Assembly (NCBI RefSeq): GCF_905147045.1
Contig: NC_065894.1
Span: 7,663,501 to 7,727,500 of the forward strand
DNA length: 64,000 bases
Origin: Nymphalis io
Taxonomy: Eukaryota > Arthropoda > Insecta > Lepidoptera > Nymphalidae
Direction: 5' to 3'
In this document: piece after piece, positions 50,442 to 61,099 of the stretch
How the letters are laid out: the number at the start of each line of letters is the position of its first letter
Numbering within the stretch: position 1 is the stretch's first letter
Translations under genes and position numbers: made by a program
Notes under the pieces: model-generated
The model's input: the letters and a program-made list of their open reading frames with translations, nothing else
What the model was told of the DNA's origin: nothing
The model's database searches: none

Positions 50442-51071
50442 GTGCAAGCGGTTCCCAAAAAAGGGGATCGGTCTGACCCGGCAAATTATCGGCCAATAGC
50501 TATCACCTCAGTACTTTGTAAGGTGATGGAACGGATTTTAAACAACCAACTGATCCATTACCTAGAAGATCACTGTCTGATTAATGATCGTCAGTACGGG
50601 TTTCGATCAAAACGGTCCACAGGTGATCTTCTAGCGTACGTAACGCACCTCTGGGGTGAAGCTATCGACAAGCATGGAGAATCGTTGGCTGTCAGCCTCG
50701 ATATCTCCAAGGCTTTCGACAGGGTCTGGCACAGAAGTCTTCTCTCCAAGCTACCGGCATATGGTCTGCCTGCTCAGCTATGCACCTGGATTGCCAGCTT
50801 CCTACACAAGCGTAGCCTTCGTGTTTTAGTAGATGGTTGCGCTTCACAATTCTATGTAGTGAATGCTGGGGTCCCCCAGGGATCTGTGCTATCTCCCACA
50901 CTCTTTCTTTTGCATATCAATGATATGCTCTCCCTTGGGAACATACATTGCTATGCAGATGATAGTACAGTGCATGGTGGATACCACGGACGCGCAGTGG
51001 CTGGGCGGGCGGAAACTGAGGAGAGGCGGGAGAATCTTGTCATTGAACTCGATAGGACGTCAGATCTCGTC
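50442..51071 (+). pseudogene. LINE reverse transcriptase, N-terminal part (segment 1)
   Basis: The frame starts within AVPKKGDRSDPANYRPIAIT, a typical entry to the reverse transcriptase domain, then has GFRSKRSTGD, the catalytic SLDISKAFDRVWH (first Asp at 50700), the NAGVPQGSVLSPTLF turn, and YADDST (catalytic Asp pair, 50952-50963). The aspartates of both catalytic motifs are present. After LDRTSDLV the sequence switches to segment 2 without losing the frame, so the thumb and C-terminus are replaced. It would prime from cellular targets only as part of an intact protein, and this one cannot be intact. The initial ATG is internal to the domain and not a real start. Confidence 0.88.
50758..51060 (+). 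repeat. 303-bp exact duplication, left copy
   Basis: By reading, 50758-51060 equals 51677-51979 base for base, beginning catatggtctgcc and ending cgataggacgt. Similarity continues about ten more bases with two mismatches. The offset is 919 bases. Confidence 0.92.
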
Positions 51072-51676
51072 AGTAGGAGTACGCGTAACCGTTGGTTCAC
51101 TCGTGAATGTGCCGATGCTGTATCAGCTAAGCAGGCGGCATATCGCAAGTGGATCAACGGCTGCATTAGCGGGGCATCTAACATTGACTCACTGAAAGCA
51201 AACTATAATAAAAATTCCAAGTCCTGTAGAAAGGCATACACGAGAGCGGATGCACAGCGCATTGTACAGATTGGTCATGACCTTGTTTCGCATCCTAGGG
51301 GCTCCCGTAGCTTCTGGCGTCTGACCAAGTCTGTGCAAAACAATTTCTGCCAACCTTCGCTGCCACCGCTCAGAAATCCGGACGGATCGCTAGCTCACAG
51401 TCCGCAAGAGCAAGCTGATCTCCTGGCTAAACTCTTTGCCGACAATTCCGTCATCGATGATTGTAGTGCACTGCCACCTACAATACCTGCATGTGGCCAT
51501 ACGATGCCTGACATTAAAATCAGGCAACGTGATGTGCGTGCGGAGCTGCAATCACTTGATGTACGGAAAGCTAGCGGTCCCGATGGAATACCAGCCATAG
51601 TGCTGAAGAAGTGCGCAGCGGAGCTGTCTCCTGTGTTAACGCGCCTGTTCCAACTTTCTCTCTCTTCGGGAAGTGT
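51072..51676 (+). pseudogene. LINE inter-domain region (segment 2), displaced
   Basis: In the frame of 50442 it reads RNRWFTRECADAVSAKQAAY, then a basic Lys/Arg-rich stretch, SRSFWRLTKSVQ, PPLRNPDGSLAHSPQEQADL, and the RKASGPDGIPAIVLKK motif that usually stands shortly before the reverse transcriptase domain, ending LFQLSLSSGSV. In an ordered element this block precedes AVPKKGDRSDP. Here it follows the YADD box. It stays open throughout, so the rearrangement is probably recent. A frameshift relative to segment 3 occurs at its right edge. Confidence 0.85.
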
Positions 51677-51979
51677 CATATGGTCTGCCTGCTCAGCTAT
51701 GCACCTGGATTGCCAGCTTCCTACACAAGCGTAGCCTTCGTGTTTTAGTAGATGGTTGCGCTTCACAATTCTATGTAGTGAATGCTGGGGTCCCCCAGGG
51801 ATCTGTGCTATCTCCCACACTCTTTCTTTTGCATATCAATGATATGCTCTCCCTTGGGAACATACATTGCTATGCAGATGATAGTACAGTGCATGGTGGA
51901 TACCACGGACGCGCAGTGGCTGGGCGGGCGGAAACTGAGGAGAGGCGGGAGAATCTTGTCATTGAACTCGATAGGACGT
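51677..51979 (+). repeat. 303-bp exact duplication, right copy
   Basis: Partner of 50758-51060. It carries the second NAGVPQGSV and YADD coding sequence. Confidence 0.92.
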
Positions 51980-52728
51980 TAGATCTCATCGCCAAATGGG
52001 GCTCTGATAATCTTGTTGAGTTTAATGCCAAGAAAACACAGGTATGCGCTCTCACGGCGAAAAAGTCAACATTTTCCCCTCTTCCCTCCCTCTGTGGTAC
52101 TCCGCTGGTGATGCAAAGCAAAATCGCCATGCTGGGGATTGACGTTCGCTGCGACCTTAGTCCAAGGGATTACATCGAGGCTGTTATAAAAACAGCTTCA
52201 CGGAAACTCGGAGTTCTGAACAAGGTGCGGCGCTTTTTCACGCCACAACAACTGTGCCTGCTGTACAAAACACAGGTACGGTCTTGCGTGGAATATTGCT
52301 CGCACCTTTGGGATGGCTCCGCTAAGTACCTACTTGAGGCCTTGGACCGGTTGCAGCGACGTGCCGTATGCATTATTGGCGACGTAAAGGTCACAAACAC
52401 TCTTGAACCTTTACAATTGCGTCGTGAGATAGCAGCCCTGAGCGCTTTCTATCGACTGTATCACGGCGAGTGCTCTGAGGAATTATTCTCTCTAATTCCT
52501 GCTTCCCCCTTCCTTCTTAAGTCCACGCGAGCTGGTTCTCGATGTCACCGCCTAACTGTGACATCAATTCCATCGTGAACAAAGAAATTTGGCAACTCCT
52601 TTCTTTGTCGCACTTCCAAAAAATGGAATTCCTTACCAGCTCACGTATTCCCCTCCTCTTACAACCCGGGTTCCTTCAAACGAGGCGTGAAGAGGCATCT
52701 TGCGGGCCGGCAAGGCGAAGGCGGATAG
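51677..52728 (+). pseudogene. LINE reverse transcriptase, C-terminal part (segment 3)
   Basis: In the frame of 51673 it re-enters at YGLPAQLCTWIASFLHKRSL and repeats NAGVPQGSV and YADDST (51871-51882). It then continues with IAKWGSDNLVEFNAKKTQ, the thumb-like region, a YKTQVRSCVEYCSHLWDG motif and the STRAGSRCHRL ending. A TGA at 52576-52578 interrupts the frame; CGA to TGA is the simplest cause. The same frame then continues open for 49 codons to a TAG at 52726-52728. No other break was seen in this segment. Confidence 0.88.
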
Positions 52729-52771
52729 TGCAGAGCGTTTTTCCCGTCTGTACTGGCCGTCGTCGCGTTTG

Positions 52772-52808
52772 GACTCTACTACCACTTACCATCAGGTGGA
52801 GTAGAGTC
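52772..52808 (+). promoter_or_regulatory. LINE 3-prime untranslated hairpin
   Basis: gactctactaccac (52772-52785) pairs with gtggagtagagtc (52796-52808) with a single bulged A, around a 10-base loop ttaccatcag. The same stem is kept in the fragments at 15338-15419 and 20826-21062. By analogy with other LINEs, it may be the site bound by the reverse transcriptase. That role is inferred. Confidence 0.8.
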
Positions 52809-52838
52809 ATTTGCCCTCCCGGCGATATAAAAAAAAAA

Positions 52839-55800
52839 ACTTTAAGGCGGAGCGTAATGTACATGATGGTATATACGACCACCAGTAAATGGAATTATAT
52901 TATAAACTATCTGCGCTCCGCGCTTTCACGGGCATTTCATTAATATAATACAAACCCATTTCATTTATACATTTCAATATTCACGCCTACAATTTTTCAG
53001 ATCGATGAACCTTTTTTAATTAATGCTCAACTCCATAGCTCGTAGCATAAATCTATATCTTACGCTACATATAGCGTATTAGCTAAACCTATATTTACCA
53101 ATTTTCATGGTATTCGGTTAACGGTATAAAAGATCACGCGTCACATAGTGACGAGTAGCAACAAATTGAGTTGTATAAAAAATTAGTCTAAGAAAAAAAA
53201 ATCACGATATGTCAACTTGTATAGAGATCAGTAAAGCGATGTCGATCAATTTCTATTATATATTTATATATAAAACAACCTTCTTCAATGAACTACCTGT
53301 CTATTCCTTATGGTTCATTGTTGATACAGGGCTATTACTGTTTGCCATATTAATTGATGTTTAATGGTAATGCTCTGCTTCTTAGGGTCATAGCCTGTAA
53401 CCTACTTTAATTAACGGGCTATCCAAAGCAAATCGAACTGGTAATTCATTTAGCGCGTTCAACCAAACACTCTCTAGCTTTATTATATTTGACGGAATTG
53501 TAATCTATATTACAGTACGATACCGTCTAATACTTTAGTTATCTACATATATACATATTTTACGCCGAGCGTGTAAACTATAATTCCATAAGCCAAGCGC
53601 TCTGACCCTTTCTAATGATAGACCATTCTGACTTTGCAAGTCTAAATAACTTGATAAGTTATATCTTGTACTCCCTAAAGGAGCGAAGCTTAATACTAGT
53701 ACATAAATTGTGTAAATTTTGTATTATACGATTTGGCAAAGTGTTATGTTAAACTAATATTCAGATGACAGATACATTTATTAAAAAAATAGTTATTATT
53801 AAAAAAAAAGATGCATTAATAGTTTATTATGATGAAATGCTCATATTTTAATATTTTATTTCATTCTAAAACATTTACATTATTATTAAATTTTGCTTCT
53901 TAAACGCTAGTGTGCCTTAATAATTTAACAAAACTTTTAACAAAACATTTTTCTTTTTCATTAATATGTATCTAAATCAAATCTCAATTGAACTTACTGA
54001 GTAGAAAAAATAATTAAAGTATCTCAAAATAAAAATTGAATATACAATACATTAATAATTTGCAAATTGCACAATGGATTACCACAATTATTCTTAGCAT
54101 TTCAACATAACAACAATTGTTTTATAGTAAATAAATAAATACTTACTTATTCAATATCTTTATCTTAAGACTCACCAGTTGGAAGAGTAAACAGTAGAAA
54201 TACATTATTTTGAACACAGAACATTTATAACGAAGATTTTCCTCCATTAAAGCTTAAAACGAACCAATTGTTTAACGTACCTAAAACAAAAAGAACAGAG
54301 ACATTAGACATTAAATAGAATCCACAAAGCAACGAAGAGGAAAAATAACTCTCATAAAAGATGTGCCATTAAAAACGGCTTTCTTGGCAAACGACTTGTA
54401 AATGAGCAAAAATTAATTAGTCTTTACCCAAATTGCTGGATGCCAGTGACGTCAGAAAAAAAAGATAATTAGGTGGCGCAATCCAACGTAAGATTGATGG
54501 CGGACACGTGAGGGATGTTACAAAGTTCTGCTTATAAGTAATTATATATTGAAAGAACTATTAAGAAATGAATAAAGCACATTGTCTGTCCAAACAGTTA
54601 AATTAGAATCTACATACATTTTGTAATTAAAATTTGCTTTGAAAATTATTCTTTATTATGAAATGGTTTTTCTTTTCCGAAGAAAATGTCATTTATTTTT
54701 CAAATATTTAAAGACTGTTAAGTTGACACGTTTGTAGCAAAAAAATATCGCACCCTTGTATAAACGAACGATATTGTAAAATGTAACAAATATGTACACA
54801 AACCAAAGAGCAAGCGCCCGCAATTCGTAAAAAATTAACACTGCGAGGATTCATTTTCGAAAACAAATTAAAGCGGTTAGCGTATATACAAACTCTTAGT
54901 AATCTCATTTCAGGGTGCCAGCTCTCTCTCCAAACATTAAAGCTATTCTGTCAGAACAAACTCTAAAGTCGAAGTATAGTCGATTATGAAATGTCAGTAT
55001 ATGGTATGTAACATTGACTACAATGACTATAATATTTAAGGGAAAAAGATCATCGTTTCGGATTTCATTTTACGATCGAGCATCTAATAAAAATGTTTCT
55101 TACAGAATAGTTTTACTTTACCCTTGATAATAATAAGATATAGAAATTTAAATCTACTGTTAAAAACTGGTACATATATATGTAATATAATGTATATATA
55201 GTGATATATATCACTCGTAAAAATTAAATATTCTAAACACATTCTAGAGCATATTAAGACAAGAAATATTTTGAAAAGTGACAATGAAATTGCTGTTGAA
55301 TAAAAATTTCATATTGCTATTGAATAAATTATGCCTTGTGTTTATTATCTTTAAATCACAAAACATTTCAATTATGTATAGTGTATACACATAAAAATAT
55401 GTCGCTACGAAAGTTCCACAACACGAAGTTAGAAAGAGGTCGCTGATAACGCCATCTACAACAACACCACTTTTAAAACAATATTATGACAAATAACGGG
55501 GGAGTACAGAGGGTCTACGCCCTAATATTAATATAAACAATAATATTAAGATAACTAATATATTTCAAGTGATTTGTGAAAGAATCCGCAATCATAAATC
55601 GACATTTGGTAGATTATTTGTTGTAGTATTTTAGCATACAATAATATATAATTAATCGTTCTAATATTATTATGAGGGAAAGAACGTATATATGTGGGGC
55701 GTCAAATCACAAAGAAGGATAAAATAAATACAAAATTATCAACGCGCGTATCGCAAAAGGATATAATATAACGATTGGGCGAAGTGACGTCATAGTCAAA

Positions 55801-56289
55801 ACTCAGACGGAGCAAGAATTATACGAGAGCGCCTAAATTTATTTGCTTATAAAAAAACATAATTTAATGTTTAAGTTTTATCACAATTTTTTCACACGTT
55901 ATTATAATCGTATGAGATTATTTTAGTACTAAAAAAATATTTTTTTTTAATTTACATCTTCCTAATTGTTTATTTATACATAACTTTTTCTATGTTTAAC
56001 CTTGAAAAAATAAACGATAACTTTATACGATTTTATTTGTCACTAAATTAATCCTCATCGAAATCAATAAAATAAAATGTTATGTGTTTTTGTAAATAAT
56101 TCAATACTGTATGAGTACGCTTCGTAAATTAAACCGATACTTTTAGATTTATAACAATAAATATAAACGCATGAAAAAAGGCGACGTGGAGCGTGCGGTA
56201 TGATTTATTATAACATAAAATACGGGCGGCGAGATCGCTTGGCTCGATACCTACTGATTGTACTCGCAGTATATTTGCTTATATTTCAT
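52839..56289. other. 3.4-kb AT-rich stretch, nothing firmly recognised
   Basis: An 8-bp inverted pair gcggagcg/cgctccgc lies at 52847-52854 and 52914-52921, just right of the LINE. Minus frames of 66 codons at 54708-54908 and 55084-55284 have no motif. Confidence 0.5.
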
Positions 56290-56309
56290 TATAAAAATTT
56301 AGACCATTT

Positions 56310-56385
56310 CCTCTGACCAAGGTTGCTTGAAACATATCGCTCTTTAGCGATAAGACCACCTGATTTATCATATATTATTTTATTT
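56310..56385 (+). repeat. Probable dispersed repeat fragment
   Basis: ctgaccaaggttgcttgaaa followed by the small hairpin tatcgctctttagcgata and agaccacctg resembles a repeat 3-prime piece common in Lepidoptera as I remember it. There is no second copy in this window to compare with. Confidence 0.4.
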
Positions 56386-57495
56386 TCACTGTAACTATTC
56401 ATTCTTTGTCTTTGAGCGAAAACAAATTTATAAATATTTTTAAAATGTCTCGCAGAAAAACGTTATTTCGAACAGTTATCTTGTTTTTTATAAGGAATCG
56501 ATTGGCTGTATAAAATTTATACTAGATATCATTAAACTATATAACTAAAGCCATATACTATATTATATATACTTATAAATTAAGATAAGGTATATTAAAA
56601 TGTGATTTATAAGCACGTCTGTTTGTAAAAGTACGTCAGTTTGATAAATAACCACTTAATATTTTCATAAAATGACTGGTTTTAATAATATAATGTGGAC
56701 TTATTTGAGGACAAATAATTGTATATATATATATATACAAACAAAAATAAGGTATTAATCTATAATGTAAGGAATTTGTTTTACAAGTGGACGTTCAATT
56801 CATGTGTTATTAAAATGTATGTAAATAGCTAAATATTAGAATAATAACTGATATTAGAATAATAATAAATTAAACAACCCACAAAAATATTTTTATACAA
56901 TATTAAAAAAATATATCGTTTTCACAAAAAAATTGTATTTGTAGTATATCATCACAATACTTTCATATTTCTCAAGAGGTTGCCGCCAGTAGCGCAATTT
57001 CTTGTCATTGATGGATTAAAACAGACAACTCGCTTTTAAAAAAAATGTATTTTCACACCCATGCATCATCCGTATCAAAAATCCACCTTACGAGGAACCA
57101 TTCGAGTTCACCCTCTGGCACAAAAAGTATAAAAATCAAGATAACCTAATTGAAATTTTAGTTCACGACAATAGAGTTCATTTTATCTTTCTCGTACACA
57201 TCATCTGATCCAATAGAACACAGCTCATAGAAATATCAAGTCACGTCTTTACTTGTTGAATCTACAAGTTAACTGTGAAGTGGAATGAGAGTTTTGAAGA
57301 ATGCCGACAAATAAAACCGTTCTAAGAACATGCAAAAGAAACATTTTTAACAACCACCCAATATATTAATTTATATATTTTTTTACTCTATTTTATACTT
57401 AAAACATAATTATTTCAAACAACAAAGAAATAGGATAAATAATAAATGTAATTAATATAACTATATAAATTAATGGTATGTAACTACTGTTTTTT
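56386..57495. other. AT-rich stretch, nothing recognised
   Basis: An (AT)n run lies at about 56720-56738. No gene is seen. Confidence 0.6.
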
Positions 57496-57499
57496 TTGT

Positions 57500-58022
57500 C
57501 GATTCGTTTCGGTTCGATTTGAATCTACATTCCGAACCGGTGGTAGCTGTTATATACATATCGATATTTAATGTTTGGTTATAGTCTATATAATTTGTGG
57601 GGTTGAATAATGTATCCATTACGTAGTTTTTATAAAAAAAGCCATGAAAGATCTATAAAAAACGCCATGTGATTTCTCTCTTACTGAATCATTAATTATT
57701 TTATTAAAATTTATTAATTATTTTATTAAAATTTATTATTATGTGTTAATGTATTTTTAAAACAAATATTGTAATTGTTGTGGCTACTTTAAAAAGCTTC
57801 ACATGTTAGCTATTTTAACTAAATTGTTTTACATTTGTCATTAAAACATGTAGTAGCTACTAGTGGTCCTTAAAATAAATAAAATAAAATAAATTAAATA
57901 CTTAGTACATTAAAATAATTTGTTTGATTACAATAGTCACTTAACATTTAATTCAATAATTTATCATGACGATTCGAAAGTGCTTTTATGAACCTACTCG
58001 AATAAGTAATATTTTGATTGTA
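57500..58022 (+). repeat. Possible old dispersed repeat, two ends with AT-rich middle
   Basis: acattccgaaccggtggtag at 57527-57546 and gacgattcgaaagtgctttt, then aacctactcgaataagtaat, at 57968-58010 look like the two ends of one lepidopteran repeat as I remember it. The middle holds a 24-bp tandem duplication (ttaattattttattaaaattt at about 57692-57738) and AAAAT-rich sequence. Without another copy in the window this stays tentative. Confidence 0.4.
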
Positions 58023-58385
58023 TAGTAGATATTAATAAAATAATCTATATATACAATTTATGGTGCAAATTAGACCCGGTGCAGTCGTCGAAATTATGTC
58101 GTTATAATGAAAAGAAATAATTATAAAAAATAATAAAAGCTAACGCAATTCAATACTTAAGTAAATGTGATAGATAGAAGAAAACATTTTCACTCACACG
58201 TACATACATATCATTGCAATAATCTTTAATTTTTTATTAGTCAGTAATTTAATATTAGTAAGTATTCGGTATTCAATTGATTTTAAAACAAAATGCTGAA
58301 TATCGAATAGTATTCGATTATTCGATGCAACTTTAATAATTTACCAGTTCAGATACAGATTCAGTTCAGATAATAATATATACCG
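58023..58385. other. AT-rich stretch, nothing recognised
   Basis: No supported feature. Confidence 0.6.
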
Positions 58386-58684
58386 TAACAGCCTGTGAAT
58401 GTCCCACTGCTGGGCTAAAAGCCTCCTCTCCTCTTTTTGAGGAGAAGGTTTGGAGCTTATTCCACCACGCTGCTCCAATGCGGGTTGGTGGAATACACAT
58501 ATGGCAGAATTTCAGTGAAATTAGACACATGCAGGTTTCCTCACGACGTTTTCCTTCACCGTAAAGCACGAGATGAATTAATAATCACAAATTAAGCACA
58601 TGAAAATTCAGTGGTGCTTGCCCGGGTTTGAACCCATGATCATCGGTTAAGATTCACATGTTCTTACCACTGGGCCATCTCGGC
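58386..58684 (-). repeat. SINE-B copy, full length and little diverged
   Basis: This is the best reference copy of the family here. It runs from the tail taacagcctgtgaatgtccc to the complement of the tRNA-like head, ending ccatctcggc. Box B is the complement of gggtttgaaccc (58624-58635) and box A the complement of ccactgggcca (58667-58677). A 67-codon minus frame inside is a by-product. Confidence 0.94.
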
Positions 58685-59017
58685 TCTTAAAATAAAATAT
58701 ATAAAAATAAATAATATGGCACGAGAAATGTAATATCTGTGCATGACAGCGGTGCAATGATAAAAATTCACAATAATCGCTTACGATGATACTTTATTTA
58801 TATTTCTTCTCAATAAAATTTTTTCCATTGAGAAACTTCAACTGCGAGATGTCAGTAAACGGAATATTCTAAGGCAAGATATAAAGTTATCGATAGAATA
58901 ACTGATAGAACTGATACGCACAGCGTCTTCAACTACAGAAGACTTTGTGTATAAAAAAAATCTAAATTGAATTTATGTATTTAAACCTTAAAGGTTTACT
59001 TTTACTTTTTTTACTTT
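58685..59017. other. AT-rich stretch, nothing recognised
   Basis: No supported feature. Confidence 0.6.
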
Positions 59018-59066
59018 TCAAGGCCCAGCAGTGGGACATTCACAGGCCGTTACTGGTTACTGGTTA
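59018..59066 (+). repeat. SINE-B tail fragment
   Basis: caaggcccagcagtgggaca followed by ttcacaggccgttact and two further ggttact units is the 3-prime end of SINE-B with its short repeated tail. It is strongly 5-prime truncated. The 67-codon frame at 58975-59178 spans it. Confidence 0.85.
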
Positions 59067-59204
59067 TGTCCCAGTGGATTTATATGTTATTTTAAATACG
59101 AGTATAATTGTTACTGCTCTCTTCATTCTGCTTATTAATTACAAACAGGATATATTTGATAATTATTTGTTATATTGAGATTTAATTTAATCAGTACTTA
59201 TTTA

Positions 59205-60103
59205 CAGTGGCGGATTTACGAGCAGGCTGAGTAGACGGCTGATTTTTGGTGCGGCAAATTATATATATTTTTTGCTACATCATAGAAATCAAAAAGATTT
59301 TTAAATGACGGTTTTCTAATGTTTTACAGGTAGAAGTCTGCTACAAATTTTGCCGATGACTTGTCAGGCCCGGCGACAGTGGAGACGATCCGCCCCCTCT
59401 CGAGTCTCTGGGTGGGTAGCAAGGAAAAGCGGCACACTTACGTATAGGCTGACGCAGGTGCTTGTCGGACACGGCTGTTACGATAATTACCTACACGGGA
59501 TAATGAGGCAGAAGGTATCACCCTCCTACTGCGAGTGCCTGCGCCGTGTCCAGTACCGCATCACAACCTTGCCGAATATGCTGTGGCGATAGTCGGCGGA
59601 GATCTCTCGCTGCCGAGTGTGATTAACACCATGCTCGGCAACGTGAGGTGCTGATAGGAAATGGTCTCCCTCTGCGACATGATACTCTCGCAGGCCACGG
59701 AGCGATTGAGCAAGGAAGAAGAAGAAGAAGACCGGGGAGGAGGAAGGAACGTCGGCACTTTGCGCACCTTCTCCGCTCGCCGTAATAGCCGTCGGGTCTA
59801 GGTGGGTTTCCTGTATCCAGGAATATCCAATAGTGATGGAACCGCGTAGCCGCAGGGTCGACCGTCGGGGCGTCACGATAGCATGCGCAAGCAATCCCGT
59901 GGTAGCCACCGGAACAGATAGATAGGATACCGATCGCTTTTTCGTGGGTATATCGGCGCATTCCGCGCCGTTGAGTCCGGAATACTCATGTGAGAAAAAA
60001 TCCCAACCCGTAGTAGGACTGGCATGTAAAAATAATCTAGGACATGACAGTTGTAGAGGCAAAAACTTTACCTTTACCTTGAAAATGTGTAAATCCGCCA
60101 CTA
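59205..60103. mobile_element. hAT-like non-autonomous DNA transposon, ~0.9 kb
   Basis: The left end cagtggcggatttac (59205-59219) and right end gtaaatccgccact plus A (60089-60103) are inverted repeats matching at 14 of 15 bases. Eight-base flanks cttattta (59197-59204) and tttattta (60104-60111) match at 7 of 8, the target length of the hAT superfamily. The interior has no transposase. It holds a GC-rich block at about 59360-60000 with a run of GAA units and minus open frames up to 191 codons that I do not recognise. The superfamily call is from the end motif and target length. Confidence 0.78.
59360..60000. other. GC-rich interior of the hAT-like element
   Basis: This block has a base composition unlike both the element ends and the window. 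It contains a (GAA)n run at 59717-59733. The 191-codon minus frame (59526-60101) crosses it and runs into the right terminal repeat, and the GAA run translates as a phenylalanine run on that strand, so it is not a believable protein. The block may be captured from another repeat or genomic site. Confidence 0.55.
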
Positions 60104-60111
60104 TTTATTTA

Positions 60112-60413
60112 TTTTTTTGATTGATATTACAGCGATACATTACATACACCTTATAAAATTAATAATTATTTTGAATATCTCTTATTACAATTAAAACAAT
60201 TATATAGACATACAAATGTATTGCGGTTAATTTCAATAACAAGAACAAACCTAACATCTACATCTACTCCCTTAAATAAACTATATTATTGATATAAACA
60301 TTGATGGTATATAATTTATATATTACAAGTGGTTTTTTTTATAATCTTAAGAAAAAATATACGGATTGAATAATGAAATAATGCCCTAAAAACCAATTTG
60401 CGGTAAACACAAT
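60112..60413. other. AT-rich stretch, nothing recognised
   Basis: No supported feature. Confidence 0.6.
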
Positions 60414-60600
60414 GCGAGTGGCATTGTGAATGTGTATCTCTTCAATTCCATAGAACATAATCTGATGATACGAATACTACTATACAACACGACTGGGGAT
60501 ACATCAGGCGCAGGAACAAAGAGATGCTTTCGGAGACACGAGATTGTAACACTGCCAAAATACTAGCTCCTGGCTGTCACGAATATCTCGAAATAAACCT
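60414..60600 (-). repeat. Old SINE-A copy
   Basis: gtgaatgtgtatctcttcaa, ataatctgatgatacg, acacgactggggatacatca, ggcgcaggaacaaagagatg, ctttcggagacacgagattg and gctcctggctgtcacgaata follow the SINE-A body order on the minus strand with many changes. The head is lost. Confidence 0.75.
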
Positions 60601-61016
60601 GTAGCCTGACCAAAAATTTAGCCTATTTACTTAATTATATATGTATTCGCACATGAAGCAATAATACTTCAGATCTATGTCCCGATCAATTAATTATTTT
60701 AATTTATAAAATTATCAAGCAATACATGAGTGGTCACTATTATCAAGATTGTTACATTAAATTTTATACGAAGTGTCATTCAAGGGGTATTTAAGATACC
60801 TTTTATATAGCCTGTTATATATAATAGACAGAAAAGGTCAATAACACGAAACGGTTTATTAAATTGTGTAGTTTCAACTTCAGAATAATAAATTCCTTGA
60901 AAAGTTGGCCACAAATCTAGATTCTATAAATACACTGTCGCACGCATTCAGTGTGGGTTTAGCGATGTAATATATCGCTTTATATGTTAATTTCCAGTAA
61001 ACTGTTAAAAAGTAGA
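60601..61016. other. AT-rich stretch, nothing recognised
   Basis: No supported feature. Confidence 0.6.
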
Positions 61017-61099
61017 GAATTGAGAATAAAAAAGGAAAAGAGGGAGTAGGCCTTAGCCCAGCAGTGGGACATTCACAGGCTGTTACTGAATTGAGAATA
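61017..61099 (+). repeat. SINE-B tail insertion with exact 12-bp target duplication
   Basis: gaattgagaata occurs at 61017-61028 and 61088-61099. Between them lies only the last 59 bases of SINE-B: gggagtaggccttagcccag, cagtgggacattcacagg and ctgttact. It is an extreme 5-prime truncation and shows directly that the family inserts by target-primed retroposition. Confidence 0.93.

Larger units (their letters stand above)
50438..52838 (+). mobile_element. Scrambled Jockey/CR1-type LINE copy with 3-prime poly-A
   Basis: A non-LTR retrotransposon copy lacking the endonuclease. Its parts are out of order. Segment 1 (50438 to about 51065) encodes the start of the reverse transcriptase through the YADD box. 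Segment 2 (about 51066-51676) encodes the region that normally precedes the reverse transcriptase. Segment 3 (51677-52838) resumes in the middle of the reverse transcriptase and runs to the 3-prime hairpin and A run. Segments 1 and 3 overlap by an exact 303-base duplication. GC content is clearly above the surroundings. I assign the clade by motif style only; Jockey versus CR1 is not settled. The various open frames on the minus strand here are shadows. Confidence 0.9.

Noticed and set aside
59526..60101. 191-codon minus frame in the hAT-like element
   Set aside because: It contains a phenylalanine run made by a GAA microsatellite and crosses into the terminal repeat. I recognise no transposase motif.
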